Assembly: GCA_938003685.1 (NCBI GenBank)
Contig: CALKXT010000185.1
Coordinates: 1-41,819, forward strand
DNA length: 41,819 nucleotides
Direction: 5' to 3'
From: an uncultured Sulfitobacter sp.
Lineage (GTDB): Bacteria > Pseudomonadota > Alphaproteobacteria > Rhodobacterales > Rhodobacteraceae
Both the position numbers and the translations under genes were made by a program. This document shows, piece by piece, positions 15,998 to 25,316 of this stretch. Under the pieces are notes generated by a model, which made no database searches, was not told the DNA's origin, and was given only the letters and a program-made list of their open reading frames with translations. Each line of letters begins with the position of its first letter. Position 1 is the first letter of the stretch.

Positions 15998-16963
15998 ATG
16001 TATATACCAACGTATCAAGACATGCTGGACGCACACGCGCGCATTGAGCCTCATATCATTCGCACCCCAGTACGCACGTCCGATTACCTGAACGAGTTAA
16101 CGGGTGCTGAGCTATTCTTTAAGTGTGAGAATTTTCAGACACCCGGCGCCTTTAAAGTGCGCGGTGCCAGCAATGCGGTGTTTGGGTTAAGCGATGAACA
16201 GGCCAAGCTAGGCGTGGCGACACATTCATCGGGCAATCACGCCTCTTGCCTCAGTTACGCCGCCAACCTGCGCGGCATTCCGTGTAACGTAGTGATGCCA
16301 ACGACTGCCCCTCAGGCAAAGAAAGATACTGTGGCGCGCTATGGTGGTGTGATCACCGAATGTGAACCCTCTACGACATCACGCGAAGAAACATTCGCCA
16401 AAGTACAGGCCGCAACGGGGGGTGATTTTGTACATCCCTACAATGATCCGCGTGTTATCGCCGGGCAAGGCACTTGCGCGCGTGAATTCATGGAACAGAC
16501 TGACGGTTTGGATGTTGTAATGGCTCCTATCGGCGGTGGTGGCATGATTTCAGGCACGTGTTTGACCCTTTCAAATCAAGCACCTGAAACGCAGATCATT
16601 GCAGCAGAGCCAGAACAAGCAGATGACGCCTATCGTAGCTTTAAGGCCGGCTACATCATCGCAGATGATGCCCCCAAGACCATTGCAGATGGTCTGCTTG
16701 TGCCGCTCAAAGATCTGACATGGCATTTCGTGTCCAACCACGTAAGCGATATCCTCACCGCGTCCGAAGATGAGATCATCAACGCGATGAAACTGACGTG
16801 GAAGCACCTTCGCGTGGTGATGGAGGCAAGTTCATCCGTCCCCCTCGCGACAATTTTGAAAAACAAAGAACGGTTCGCTGGCAAACGTGTCGGCATCATC
16901 ATCACAGGCGGCAATGTCGATCTTGACCAACTGCCATGGCTCACACAAAGGGAAGCACAATGA
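15998..16963 (+). CDS. bhcB: erythro-beta-hydroxyaspartate dehydratase
   Basis: A 321-residue PLP enzyme of the threonine/serine dehydratase family. In this pathway it converts (2R,3S)-beta-hydroxyaspartate to iminosuccinate. The motif FQTPGAFKVRGASNAV holds the PLP lysine, HSSGNHASCLSYAA binds substrate, and APIGGGGMISGTCL is the phosphate-binding glycine loop; IITGGNVDL closes the fold. I start at ATG 15998, preceded by AAGGGG at 15985-15990; the longer in-frame extension overlaps bhcA and is not family-like. Its stop overlaps the bhcC start by four bases (ATGA). By sequence alone it could be a threonine or serine dehydratase or a racemase; position between bhcA and bhcC decides. Confidence 0.93.
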   Translation: MYIPTYQDMLDAHARIEPHIIRTPVRTSDYLNELTGAELFFKCENFQTPGAFKVRGASNAVFGLSDEQAKLGVATHSSGNHASCLSYAANLRGIPCNVVMPTTAPQAKKDTVARYGGVITECEPSTTSREETFAKVQAATGGDFVHPYNDPRVIAGQGTCAREFMEQTDGLDVVMAPIGGGGMISGTCLTLSNQAPETQIIAAEPEQADDAYRSFKAGYIIADDAPKTIADGLLVPLKDLTWHFVSNHVSDILTASEDEIINAMKLTWKHLRVVMEASSSVPLATILKNKERFAGKRVGIIITGGNVDLDQLPWLTQREAQ

Positions 16964-18123
16964 ACACGCACGTAAACCTCGATGACTTTGACGTTGGTTT
17001 TGACATTCCTGCCAAGCCCGGCATGGATGAGGCAGACATTCAGACACCTTGCCTGATCCTTGATCTGGACGCGCTTGAGCGTAACGTCAAGAAAATGGGC
17101 GACTATGCAAAAGCCAATGGGATGCGTCACCGCGCCCACGGCAAAATGCATAAATCCGTTGATGTGTTGAAGCTCCAGCAGGACATGGGTGCCGCGATTG
17201 GGGTCTGTTGTCAGAAAGTTTCTGAGGCCGAAGTATTCGCGCGCGGCGGCATCAAAGATGTGATGGTATCCAACCAAGTAACCGAACCAGCCAAGATCAA
17301 ACGCCTTGCAGAAATGCCAAAATTTGGCTGTCGGGTTCTGGTTTGTGTGGACGATCCTGAAAACGTCAAAGCACTTTCAGAGGCGGCTGTAGCGGCGGGC
17401 ACACAGATCGAAGCCTTGGTCGAGATCGACTGTGGCGCGGGACGTTGTGGCGTGAACACCACGCAGGATGTCGTGAACATTGCCAAGTTGATTGACGCCG
17501 CTGATGGCCTGAAGTTCGCAGGCATCCAAGCCTATCAAGGCGCGATGCAGCACATGGACCTTTATGCAGACCGCAAGGTCAAACTAGACGCGGCAATCGC
17601 GCAGGTGGGCGATGCGGTTACTGGTCTAAAAAGCAATGGTTTGGACTGTGACATCGTCGGCGGCGGCGGCACCGGCTCTTATTACTTTGAGACAGCGTCA
17701 GGTGTTTATAACGAACTACAATGTGGATCTTATGCTTTCATGGACGCGGATTATGGTCGTATCTTGGATGAAAATGGCAAACGTATTGATGATGGTGAAT
17801 GGGAGAACGCGTTGTTCCTGCTCACCACTGTGATGAGCCATTCCAAGGCAGATAAAGCCATCGTTGATGCAGGCCTCAAAGCACAATCTGTCGATAGTGG
17901 TTTGCCGTTTATCTATGGCCGTAATGACGTTGAATACCTCAAATGTTCGGACGAACACGGTGTGGTTGGCGATCCAGATGGCGTTCTAAAAGTGAACGAC
18001 AAACTCAAGCTTGTACCGGGTCACTGCGATCCAACTTGCAATGTACACGACTGGTATGTCGGTGTTCGCAACGGCAAGGTCGAAACAGTTTGGCCGGTAT
18101 CGGCACGCGGCAAAGCCTACTAA
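16960..18123 (+). CDS. bhcC: beta-hydroxyaspartate aldolase
   Basis: A 387-residue PLP- and metal-dependent aldolase of the D-threonine aldolase/DSD1 family (fold type III barrel). It joins glycine and glyoxylate to (2R,3S)-beta-hydroxyaspartate. The N-terminal DIQTPCLILDLDALERNVKK and RHRAHGKMHKS hold the PLP lysine. The central IDCGAGRCGVN and IVGGGGTGSYYF stretches bind the phosphate, and the C-terminal PGHCDPTCNVHDWYVGVRNG carries the likely metal-binding His and Cys. I use ATG 16960, which overlaps the bhcB stop and has GGGAAG upstream; a start at 16936 would add nine residues. Canonical third gene of the Bhc set. Confidence 0.94.
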   Translation: MNTHVNLDDFDVGFDIPAKPGMDEADIQTPCLILDLDALERNVKKMGDYAKANGMRHRAHGKMHKSVDVLKLQQDMGAAIGVCCQKVSEAEVFARGGIKDVMVSNQVTEPAKIKRLAEMPKFGCRVLVCVDDPENVKALSEAAVAAGTQIEALVEIDCGAGRCGVNTTQDVVNIAKLIDAADGLKFAGIQAYQGAMQHMDLYADRKVKLDAAIAQVGDAVTGLKSNGLDCDIVGGGGTGSYYFETASGVYNELQCGSYAFMDADYGRILDENGKRIDDGEWENALFLLTTVMSHSKADKAIVDAGLKAQSVDSGLPFIYGRNDVEYLKCSDEHGVVGDPDGVLKVNDKLKLVPGHCDPTCNVHDWYVGVRNGKVETVWPVSARGKAY

Positions 18124-18130
18124 TGCCTCT

Positions 18131-18165
18131 GCCCATACCCGCCTCTTTGAAGCGTGGGTATGGGC
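18131..18165 (+). other. Intercistronic hairpin between bhcC and bhcD
   Basis: GCCCATACCC (18131-18140) pairs perfectly with GGGTATGGGC (18156-18165) around a 15-base loop. It lies in the only sizeable gap of the operon (67 bases), 7 bases after the bhcC stop. There is no T-run, so it is more likely an mRNA-stability or attenuation element than a full terminator. Confidence 0.6.
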
Positions 18166-18190
18166 ACCTAATATCCAAAGGAATTCCCCC

Positions 18191-19156
18191 ATGTTGATCG
18201 TCCCAGAACGCGAAATTGCCGCCCTCATGACACGCGAAGCCGCCTTTGATGCCGTCGAAAGCGTCTTTGCCGCAATGGCATCAAAAGACGCGTACAACTT
18301 TCCAGTCATCCGCGAAGCGATTGGCCATGAAGACGCTCTATATGGGTTTAAGGGTGGGTTTGATCAGACAGGCATGACACTGGGCCTCAAGGCCGGTGGT
18401 TATTGGCCAAACAACCTTGAAAAACACGGACATATCAATCACCAGTCCACAATTTTCCTGTTTGATCCAGACACAGGTATGGTCAGCGCCATGGTGGGAG
18501 GTAACCTTTTGACCGCCCTGCGCACAGCGGCTGCATCCTCCGTTTCAATCAAACACCTGGCCCGCAAAGACGCCAAAGTCATGGGCATGGTAGGTGCTGG
18601 CCATCAGGCGACTTTCCAATTGCGCGCCGCCCTTGAACAGCGCCAGTTCGAGAAAGTTATTGGCTGGAATTACCACCCCGAAATGCTGCCCAATATCGAA
18701 AAGATTGCCAATGAAGCAGGCTTGCCGTTCGAAGCCGTTGAGCTTGAGGGTATGGGTGAGGCGGATGTCGTCATCTCGATCACCTCAACATTTTCCCCCA
18801 CCATCATGGCCGATCACATTGCGCCGGGTACCCACATCGCTTGCATGGGCACGGACACCAAAGGCAAACAAGAGGTCGAGGCCGCTTTGCTAGCAAAATC
18901 CACCGTTTTCACTGACGAAGTTGCCCAGTCCATCAGCATCGGTGAGGCACAACATGCGGTCGGTTCTGGCTTGATTCAGGAAAGCGACGTGCATCAACTG
19001 GGTTCTGTGATCAATGGCATGCACAAAGGCCGCACGTCAGATGCCGAGATCACATTGTTTGATGGCACTGGCGTTGGCCTCCAAGACCTTGCTGTCGCCG
19101 CAAGCGTTGTTGAGCTGGCGGTCAAAAATGGCGTTGCGATTGAGGTCGACTTTTAA
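18191..19156 (+). CDS. bhcD: Iminosuccinate reductase
   Basis: A 321-residue member of the ornithine cyclodeaminase/mu-crystallin family. In the cycle it reduces iminosuccinate to L-aspartate with NAD(P)H, regenerating the amino donor for BhcA. The N-terminal half has YGFKGGFDQTGMTLGLKAGGYW and GGNLLTALRTAAASSVS. The Rossmann core is MGMVGAGHQATFQLRAAL, followed by GEADVVISITSTFSP and ACMGTDTKGKQEVEA. The chosen start (ATG 18191) has AAAGGAATT upstream and gives the family N-terminus; the longer open frame back to 18011 runs through the hairpin and bhcC and is rejected. Its stop shares one base with the next gene's start. Confidence 0.93.
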   Translation: MLIVPEREIAALMTREAAFDAVESVFAAMASKDAYNFPVIREAIGHEDALYGFKGGFDQTGMTLGLKAGGYWPNNLEKHGHINHQSTIFLFDPDTGMVSAMVGGNLLTALRTAAASSVSIKHLARKDAKVMGMVGAGHQATFQLRAALEQRQFEKVIGWNYHPEMLPNIEKIANEAGLPFEAVELEGMGEADVVISITSTFSPTIMADHIAPGTHIACMGTDTKGKQEVEAALLAKSTVFTDEVAQSISIGEAQHAVGSGLIQESDVHQLGSVINGMHKGRTSDAEITLFDGTGVGLQDLAVAASVVELAVKNGVAIEVDF

Positions 19157-19659
19157 TGACGCACCATCTGATTGGCCGCAGCCTGCCTGACATTGCGCTG
19201 GCTGCGACCGATGGAACAGATGTGCCTTTGGCCGACCTTAATGGGCAAACGGTCATCTATGTCTACCCGCGCACCAGCCCACCAAATGGCGGCGTAATTC
19301 CCGGTTGGTCTGATATTGTTGGTGCCAAAGGATGCACTCCGCAGTCTTGTGGGTTCCGCGATCACTACCATGATTTAATGAACGCAGGCGCGTGCCATGT
19401 ATTTGGCGTATCCACGCAGACGCCCCATTACCAAAGTGAGGTTGTTGACCGGCTTAACCTGCCCTATGCCCTGTTATCAGACGCGGACCTCAAACTGCAA
19501 AAGGCACTTGGTCTTTGTGTCTTTCATGCAGGTGGTATGACCTTGTTGCACCGCCTGACAATCATCGCCAATGATGGCCTGATTGAACATGTGTTTGATG
19601 CCATCAAAGACCCGGCTGCCAACGCTGCTGCGGTACTAGAATATATAAAAGGCCGCTGA
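19156..19659 (+). CDS. Peroxiredoxin (AhpC/TSA, BCP-like)
   Basis: A 167-residue thioredoxin-fold protein that should reduce peroxides using thiols. A likely peroxidatic cysteine C60 and resolving cysteine C65 sit in GCTPQSCGFRD, the BCP/PrxQ pattern. Compared with ordinary BCP proteins there is an insertion of roughly a dozen residues between the YPR strand end and this motif (TSPPNGGVIPGWSDIVGAK). The start overlaps the bhcD stop (TAATG), so it is translated with the Bhc enzymes. Why a peroxidase belongs here is unclear; protection of the PLP or metal enzymes is one possibility. Fold and family confident, role unknown. Confidence 0.85.
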   Translation: MTHHLIGRSLPDIALAATDGTDVPLADLNGQTVIYVYPRTSPPNGGVIPGWSDIVGAKGCTPQSCGFRDHYHDLMNAGACHVFGVSTQTPHYQSEVVDRLNLPYALLSDADLKLQKALGLCVFHAGGMTLLHRLTIIANDGLIEHVFDAIKDPAANAAAVLEYIKGR

Positions 19660-19692
19660 CATCAGTCTTGAGGCGGTCATTGGAGAAGAAAA

Positions 19693-20685
19693 ATGCGGAT
19701 CGTCATAAATGGGTTTGGGCGGATCGGGCGCACTATTTTGCGACAGGTATTGACGATGCCGGGCCATGAAGACATCGAAGTGGTGCAGATCAACGACATC
19801 GCCCCGCTTGAGACATGTGCTTATTTGTTTAAATACGACAGCACATTTGGGCCGCTGCCTGATCCGGTCACAACTCAAAACAGCACCCTCACGGTCGGTG
19901 ACACACATATCCCCTTCACCGATCTGAATGATATTTCGACCTGCGATTTTTCAGACGTGGATATAATCCTTGAATGCACCGGCAAAGTGAATTCCCGCGA
20001 AATTGCTGACCGTGGATTGCAGTCAGGCGCGCAGGCTGTTTTGATCTCTGGTCCATCTGAACACGCGGATGTCACAGCAGTGTTAGGTGCCAATGAACAA
20101 GACGTGAAAGATGCACGGATCGTTTCAAATTCGTCGTGTACCACCAACGCCATTGCGCCATTGCTGCGGGCCCTTGATGCAGAGTTAAGCATCGAACGCG
20201 CGCATGTGACCACAATCCATTGCTACACCAGCAGCCAGCCTATGGTCGACGCCCCACGCGGTGATCTGGCACGCAGCCGTGCAGGTGCCGAATCGATGGT
20301 CCCAACGACAACAAGTGCCGCGAAAGAGTTACAAAAACTGTTGCCCGACATTGGCGCACGCACCAGTGTATCCGCGGTCCGCGTGCCGTCACTTAGCGTT
20401 TCAGCAATTGATGCGATCGTGCAGTTCAACAAACCCATTCCCGCTTCAATCAACGACTTGCTACGCAAGCTTGCAGAACAATCAGACGTGATTGGCGCAA
20501 CCGATGACGCCTGTGTGTCACGTGATCTGCGCGCGCGTTCTGAATCACTGATCCTTGCCTTGCCCGAAACCATAGCAATGGATGAAAAACAACTACGGGT
20601 CTTTGGCTGGTACGATAACGAATGGGGGTTTTCAGCCCGCATGATTGACATTGCACGCATGCTGACCGCACGATCAGACACATAA
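19693..20685 (+). CDS. Glyceraldehyde-3-phosphate dehydrogenase family protein
   Basis: A 330-residue GAPDH-type enzyme. The NAD-binding start INGFGRIGRTILRQ and the nicotinamide-side INDI are present. The catalytic cysteine lies in SNSSCTTNAIAP and the catalytic histidine in TTIHCYTSSQP. The C-terminal GWYDNEWGFSARMID is typical. The region after the histidine (VDAPRGDLARSRAGAESMVP) differs from housekeeping GAPDH and is closer in style to divergent or erythrose-4-phosphate-type paralogues, so the true substrate is open. A GGAG site precedes the ATG. It lies 33 bases after the redoxin gene and 12 before the malic enzyme gene, inside the Bhc run, where a glycolytic gene is unexpected. Confidence 0.85.
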   Translation: MRIVINGFGRIGRTILRQVLTMPGHEDIEVVQINDIAPLETCAYLFKYDSTFGPLPDPVTTQNSTLTVGDTHIPFTDLNDISTCDFSDVDIILECTGKVNSREIADRGLQSGAQAVLISGPSEHADVTAVLGANEQDVKDARIVSNSSCTTNAIAPLLRALDAELSIERAHVTTIHCYTSSQPMVDAPRGDLARSRAGAESMVPTTTSAAKELQKLLPDIGARTSVSAVRVPSLSVSAIDAIVQFNKPIPASINDLLRKLAEQSDVIGATDDACVSRDLRARSESLILALPETIAMDEKQLRVFGWYDNEWGFSARMIDIARMLTARSDT

Positions 20686-20697
20686 GGGAGACACTCA

Positions 20698-22977
20698 TTG
20701 GCACAAGATGAAACAAAGACCGCCACGGAACGGCAGGCTGCACTGGATTACCACGAGTTTCCCCGCCCCGGAAAATTAGAAATCCGCCCAACCAAACCGA
20801 TGGCGACAGGGCGCGATCTGGCCCGTGCCTATTCACCCGGCGTGGCCGAGGCCTGCACAGAAATCGCAGCCAACCCAATGGATGCGGCGCGCTATACTGC
20901 CAAAGGCAATCTGGTGGCCGTGATCACCAATGGCTCTGCTGTTCTGGGTCTTGGGAATATCGGCGCACAAGCCAGCAAGCCAGTGATGGAAGGCAAGGCC
21001 GTCCTGTTCAAAAAGTTCGCAGGCGTTGATTGTTTTGACATCGAAGTGAACGAATCTGATCCAGAAGCATTGGCAGATATCGTCTGCAAGCTTGAGCCAA
21101 CCTTTGGTGCCGTGAACCTCGAAGACATCAAAGCCCCAGAGTGTTTCATCGTAGAGCGGATTTGCCGCGAGCGCATGAACATACCTGTGTTTCACGATGA
21201 CCAACACGGCACCGCGATTGTCGTTGCTGCAGCGGCAACCAACGCGCTGCACCTTGCAGGCAAAAAGGCCAAAGATATCCGCGTCGTGGGTTTGGGTGCA
21301 GGTGCCGCTGGCATCGCGTGCCACACAATGCTGCGCAAGATGGGTGTGCCCGTTGCCAATACCACATTGTTTGACAAAGACGGCGTGCTGCATCCCGGAC
21401 GCACCGACCTGAGCCCCGAGCAAATGGATTTCGCCAATGCCGACGTTGATCAAACGCTTGAAGACGCCCTCAAGGGCGCTGACCTGTTTCTAGGTCTTTC
21501 TGGTCCGGGCCTACTGCCCGCTGATTTGGTTGGTGCGATGGCCCCAAATCCAATTATCTTTGCTCTTGCCAACCCCACACCCGAGATCATGCCAAGCGAG
21601 GCGCGCACCGCATCCCCCGGTGCAATGATCGCCACAGGTCGTTCTGACTTCCCAAATCAGGTCAACAACGTCTTGTGCTTTCCCTTCATCTTTCGCGGTG
21701 CGCTCGATGTTGCAGCAAGTGACATCAACGACGAGATGAAGCTGGCTTGCGTGGACGCTATCGCCTCCATCGCGCGGGCCACCACCTCGGCCGAGGTCGG
21801 TGCAGCCTATCAAGGTGAAAAGCTGACGTTTGGACCTGAATATCTGATCCCAAAACCCTTTGATCCACGCCTGCTGCCAACAATTGCACTTGCCGTGGCA
21901 AAAGCGGCAATCGACTCTGGTGTGGCGCAAAAAGAAATTGATCTGGATGCTTACAAACGCTCTCTTGAGGCTCAGGTTTTCCGCTCATCACTCCTTATGC
22001 GCGAAGTCTTTTCAGCGGCACGCCAATCAGAACGCAAGATTGTCTTTGCCGAAGGCGAAGACGACCGTGTGATCCGCGCCGCCCAAGCCATGATCGAAGA
22101 TGCCGTGGATACACCGATCTTGATTGGACGCCCTGAGATCATCGAAGCGCGGATTGAACGTGCAGGCCTCAAGATCAAACCGGGTCGTGACTTTGATATC
22201 GTGAACCCCGAAAGTGATGCGCGTTATCGTGACTATTGGCAGACCTATCAGGAAAAGATGGAACGCCGTGGCGTGTCCCCTGATTTGGCCAAGGCCGTGA
22301 TGCGTACCAACACAACTGCAATTGCTGCCGTGATGGTGGCGCGCGGTGATGCAGACAGCATGATCTGCGGAACTTTTGGTCAGTACCTTTGGCATCTCAA
22401 CTACATCGAGCAAATGTTAGGCAGTAAAGATGCACATCCAGTGGCGGCTTTGTCGCTGATGATTTTGGATGATGGGCCGCTGTTTATCACGGACACGCAC
22501 ATCAATACCGAACAGACGCCAGAAACTTTGGTAGAGACCACCATCGCTGCGGCGCGCCATGTGCGTCGTTTTGGGATTGAACCGCAGATTGCACTTTGCT
22601 CAGGCTCTCAGTTTGGCAACCGCGATTGTGCATCTGGCCGGGCTATGCGCACGGCGATGGGTATGCTTGATGCGCAGAATTTGGATTTCACATATGAGGG
22701 TGAAATGCACACCGATGCCGCCCTTGATCCAGAACTGCGCAACCGTTTGTTCCCCCGTAACCGTTTGTCAGGCAAAGCGAATGTATTGATCTATGGCAAT
22801 ACTGATGCCGCTGGTGCCGCACGCAACCTCTTGCGCTCTGTGGCGGGTGGGATCGAAGTTGGCCCCATTTTGATGGGTATGGGCAACCGCGCGCATATCG
22901 TGACACCGGGTGTTACGGCCCGCGGCTTGTTGAACATCGCGGCACTTGCAGGTGCAGATGTCTCCAGCTACGGCTAG
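20698..22977 (+). CDS. maeB: NADP-dependent malic enzyme with phosphotransacetylase-like domain
   Basis: A 759-residue cytosolic enzyme. Residues about 1-430 are the malic enzyme: [31 protein letters not shown], a Rossmann core [14 protein letters not shown], and [12 protein letters not shown]. Residues about 435-759 form a phosphotransacetylase-like domain ([46 protein letters not shown]), usual in the large MaeB type and probably regulatory. It decarboxylates malate to pyruvate with NADP. The start is TTG at 20698 with AAGGGAGA upstream. Twelve bases separate it from the GAPDH-like gene. In this setting it drains malate made from glyoxylate towards pyruvate dehydrogenase, encoded just beyond. 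Confidence 0.94.
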   Translation: MAQDETKTATERQAALDYHEFPRPGKLEIRPTKPMATGRDLARAYSPGVAEACTEIAANPMDAARYTAKGNLVAVITNGSAVLGLGNIGAQASKPVMEGKAVLFKKFAGVDCFDIEVNESDPEALADIVCKLEPTFGAVNLEDIKAPECFIVERICRERMNIPVFHDDQHGTAIVVAAAATNALHLAGKKAKDIRVVGLGAGAAGIACHTMLRKMGVPVANTTLFDKDGVLHPGRTDLSPEQMDFANADVDQTLEDALKGADLFLGLSGPGLLPADLVGAMAPNPIIFALANPTPEIMPSEARTASPGAMIATGRSDFPNQVNNVLCFPFIFRGALDVAASDINDEMKLACVDAIASIARATTSAEVGAAYQGEKLTFGPEYLIPKPFDPRLLPTIALAVAKAAIDSGVAQKEIDLDAYKRSLEAQVFRSSLLMREVFSAARQSERKIVFAEGEDDRVIRAAQAMIEDAVDTPILIGRPEIIEARIERAGLKIKPGRDFDIVNPESDARYRDYWQTYQEKMERRGVSPDLAKAVMRTNTTAIAAVMVARGDADSMICGTFGQYLWHLNYIEQMLGSKDAHPVAALSLMILDDGPLFITDTHINTEQTPETLVETTIAAARHVRRFGIEPQIALCSGSQFGNRDCASGRAMRTAMGMLDAQNLDFTYEGEMHTDAALDPELRNRLFPRNRLSGKANVLIYGNTDAAGAARNLLRSVAGGIEVGPILMGMGNRAHIVTPGVTARGLLNIAALAGADVSSYG

Positions 22978-22986
22978 AGGCGCGAC

Positions 22987-23499
22987 ATGTTGCTTGGACT
23001 AGCATTGCTCTATGTTGGGGCCGTTTTATCATTGAACGGCCTCTGGCTGGCAGAGCGTATTGCAGATCGTGAAATCACGCTGATCAATCTGGTTGTCGCG
23101 GGGATTTCATTTCTGATTGCGCTGCATGCTGCTGTGCTTGCCGATTCAATTGATGGTGTCCGCACTGCCGCCATGACGTTGTTGTTCGCCATCACCTATC
23201 TTTGGGTTGCCTATAACCGGATCACAGGCTGCGATGGTCGTGGTTTAGGCTGGTTCAGCCTCTTTGTCGCAGTGACCGTAACGCCCATGGCAATACTGTC
23301 CTTTGCGCAAGCCAACAGCGTGATGACCTATTGGCTTGGATTTTCATGGGCCAGTTGGGCGGTGTTGTGGTTGCTGTATTTTTGCTTGCTCACCCTCAAC
23401 AAACCCATCTTGAAACTCACCGCAGGTTTTACAGTATTCTGCGGTATTTTCACCGCGTGGATGCCGGGCATGTTGCTGTTGTTCGACGTCGCAAACTAA
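22987..23499 (+). CDS. AmiS/UreI-family channel (urea/amide permeation)
   Basis: A 170-residue very hydrophobic protein with six predicted membrane helices, the size and layout of the AmiS/UreI family. Members conduct urea or short amides across the cytoplasmic membrane; H. pylori UreI is acid gated. Visible family-like stretches are LLYVGAVLSLNGLWLAERI at the N-terminus, TYLWVAYNRITGCDGRGLGWFSLFV in the middle (two pieces: TYLWVAYNRITGCDGRG, LGWFSLFV) and SWASWAVLWLLYFCLLTL. It starts 9 bases after maeB with a GAGG site and ends the plus-strand run before a strong terminator. Urea is released from ureidoglycolate by AllA, so a urea role fits. The exact solute is not proven. Confidence 0.8.
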   Translation: MLLGLALLYVGAVLSLNGLWLAERIADREITLINLVVAGISFLIALHAAVLADSIDGVRTAAMTLLFAITYLWVAYNRITGCDGRGLGWFSLFVAVTVTPMAILSFAQANSVMTYWLGFSWASWAVLWLLYFCLLTLNKPILKLTAGFTVFCGIFTAWMPGMLLLFDVAN

Positions 23500-23511
23500 G
23501 CCACAGTAACG

Positions 23512-23545
23512 AAAAAGCGCGCCCAATTTGGACGCGCCTTTTTTG
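23512..23545. terminator. Bidirectional terminator between the Bhc run and the pdh operon
   Basis: AAAAAGCGCG... pairs with ...CGCGCCTTTTTT around an AATTT-type loop (one internal mismatch). It has A-runs on one side and T-runs on the other, so it can act for both convergent gene sets. Confidence 0.75.
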
Positions 23546-23560
23546 TTTTAGGTACTCGGT

Positions 23561-25303
23561 TCAGCCGCGTTTTTTGGGCGGCATCAGGTCAGTGATTGTG
23601 CCTTCGAACATTTCTGCTGCGAAGTTGACGGTTTCTGACAATGTCGGGTGTGGGTGGATGGTATGGCCCAGATCAGTTGCATCACAGCCCATTTCGATGG
23701 CCAGCGCGACCTCAGCAATCAGATCACCTGCATTGGTGCCAACAATGGCAGCACCAACAACGCGGTCATCTGCGGGATCAAACAACACCTTGGTCATGCC
23801 TTCGGAACGCGCGTTTGACAGCGCACGACCAGAGGCCGCCCATGGGAAGACACCTTTGCCGACTTTCAACCCTTTGGCTTTCGCCTCAGTCTCGGTGATG
23901 CCAACCCACGCAACCTCGGGGTCTGTATACGCCACTGAGGGGATCACCAGCGCATCAAAGGCGCGTTTGTGTCCGGCGCAAACCTCAGCTGCGACCTTAC
24001 CTTCATGCACAGCTTTGTGCGCGAGCATCGGTTGCCCCACCACATCACCAATCGCAAAGATATGCGGCACGCCGGTGCGTTGCTGATTATCAACAGCGAT
24101 AAAACCACGCTCATCCACCGCCACGCCAGCGGCCTCTGCATTGATCAGCTTGCCGTTTGGACGACGCCCAACAGATACCAAAACCTTGTCAAACGTATCA
24201 GTGGTTTCTTCGCCCTTGTCGTTCTCAAACGTGACTTTCAGCCCCTTTTTCTGAGCCTCCATCGCGGTGACTTTGGTTTTCAGCATGATGTTTTCATAGC
24301 GTTTGGCAATCCGCGTTTGCAGCGGTTTGACCATGTCCTTGTCCGCACCCGGCATCAGTTGATCCATGAACTCAACAACTGTAATCTTGGACCCAAGTGC
24401 GTCATAAACGCAGGCCATCTCCAATCCGATGATACCCCCGCCAAGGATCAACATGCGCTTTGGCACGTCCGCCAGTTCCAGCGCGCCTGTGCTGTCCAGA
24501 ACACGTGGGTCGTCATGCGGAATGAACGGCAACTCAACAGGTTCAGAGCCTGCCGCGATGATGCATTGATCAAAGCTGACAGTCTGACTGCCATCCTCGC
24601 CTGAAACCTCAATCATGTTTGGTCCGGTGAATTTGCCCGTCCCGCGCACTGTCGTGACTTTGCGTCCCTTCGCCAGCCCGGTCAGGCCGCCAGTGAGTTG
24701 CCCAACAACGCTATCTTTCCAACCACGCAGCGCGTCCAAATCAATCTTGGGCTTGGCGAATGTCACACCATGCGCGGCCATATCTTCGGCCTCGGTCAGT
24801 ACCTTAGCGACGTGCAGCAGTGCCTTGGACGGGATACAACCCACATTCAGGCAAACACCACCCAGCGTTGGGTTTTTCTCGATCAACACAACACTCTTGC
24901 CCAGATCAGCAGCACGAAACGCCGCAGTATAGCCACCGGGGCCTGAACCCAGAACAACCACTTCGGCGTGGATATCGCCGGGGCCAGTTGCCGTGCCAGT
25001 CGCCGCAGTTGCCACCGGAGCAGCCGCCGCTGGGGCAGATGCAGGGGCCGCTTCGGCAGGCGCGTCAGATGCATCAGCACCTTCCAGCACGATAATCACC
25101 GTGCCTTCGGATACTTTGTCATCCATCGCGACTTTGATTTCTTTCACCACACCCGCTGCCGGGGATGGGACTTCCATTGTGGCCTTGTCGCTTTCCAACT
25201 CGACCAGCGGGTCTTCAACGGCGACGGTGTCCCCAACGCTGACCAGAATACCAACCACCGGAACGCTGTCGAAATCACCAATATCGGGTACTTTGATGTC
25301 CAT
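23561..25303 (-). CDS. lpdA: Dihydrolipoyl dehydrogenase (E3) with N-terminal lipoyl domain
   Basis: A 580-residue flavoprotein that reoxidises dihydrolipoyl groups of the pyruvate dehydrogenase complex with NAD. Residues about 1-80 are a lipoyl domain with the modified lysine in [18 protein letters not shown]. An Ala/Pro linker follows (about 85-110). The E3 body has [20 protein letters not shown] for FAD, the redox disulfide [35 protein letters not shown] for NAD, and the C-terminal HPHPTLSE. Its lipoyl domain is nearly the same as that of the E2 gene upstream. I start at ATG 25303, 8 bases from an AGGGGG site; ATG 25309 is also possible. It is last in the operon aceE-aceF-lpdA. Confidence 0.95.
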   Translation of the reverse strand: MDIKVPDIGDFDSVPVVGILVSVGDTVAVEDPLVELESDKATMEVPSPAAGVVKEIKVAMDDKVSEGTVIIVLEGADASDAPAEAAPASAPAAAAPVATAATGTATGPGDIHAEVVVLGSGPGGYTAAFRAADLGKSVVLIEKNPTLGGVCLNVGCIPSKALLHVAKVLTEAEDMAAHGVTFAKPKIDLDALRGWKDSVVGQLTGGLTGLAKGRKVTTVRGTGKFTGPNMIEVSGEDGSQTVSFDQCIIAAGSEPVELPFIPHDDPRVLDSTGALELADVPKRMLILGGGIIGLEMACVYDALGSKITVVEFMDQLMPGADKDMVKPLQTRIAKRYENIMLKTKVTAMEAQKKGLKVTFENDKGEETTDTFDKVLVSVGRRPNGKLINAEAAGVAVDERGFIAVDNQQRTGVPHIFAIGDVVGQPMLAHKAVHEGKVAAEVCAGHKRAFDALVIPSVAYTDPEVAWVGITETEAKAKGLKVGKGVFPWAASGRALSNARSEGMTKVLFDPADDRVVGAAIVGTNAGDLIAEVALAIEMGCDATDLGHTIHPHPTLSETVNFAAEMFEGTITDLMPPKKRG

Positions 25304-25316
25304 GATCATCGCCCCC

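Noticed and set aside
18011-18190. N-terminal extension of bhcD
   Set aside because: The extra 60 residues are read from bhcC in another frame and from the hairpin; ATG 18191 has a good ribosome-binding site and the family N-terminus.
20223-20878. Minus-strand frames opposite the GAPDH-like and maeB genes
   Set aside because: Shadow frames of two clear enzymes; no family features.
23331-24086. Plus-strand frame of 251 codons
   Set aside because: Overlaps the UreI/AmiS gene end, the terminator and lpdA; no domain and no start signal.
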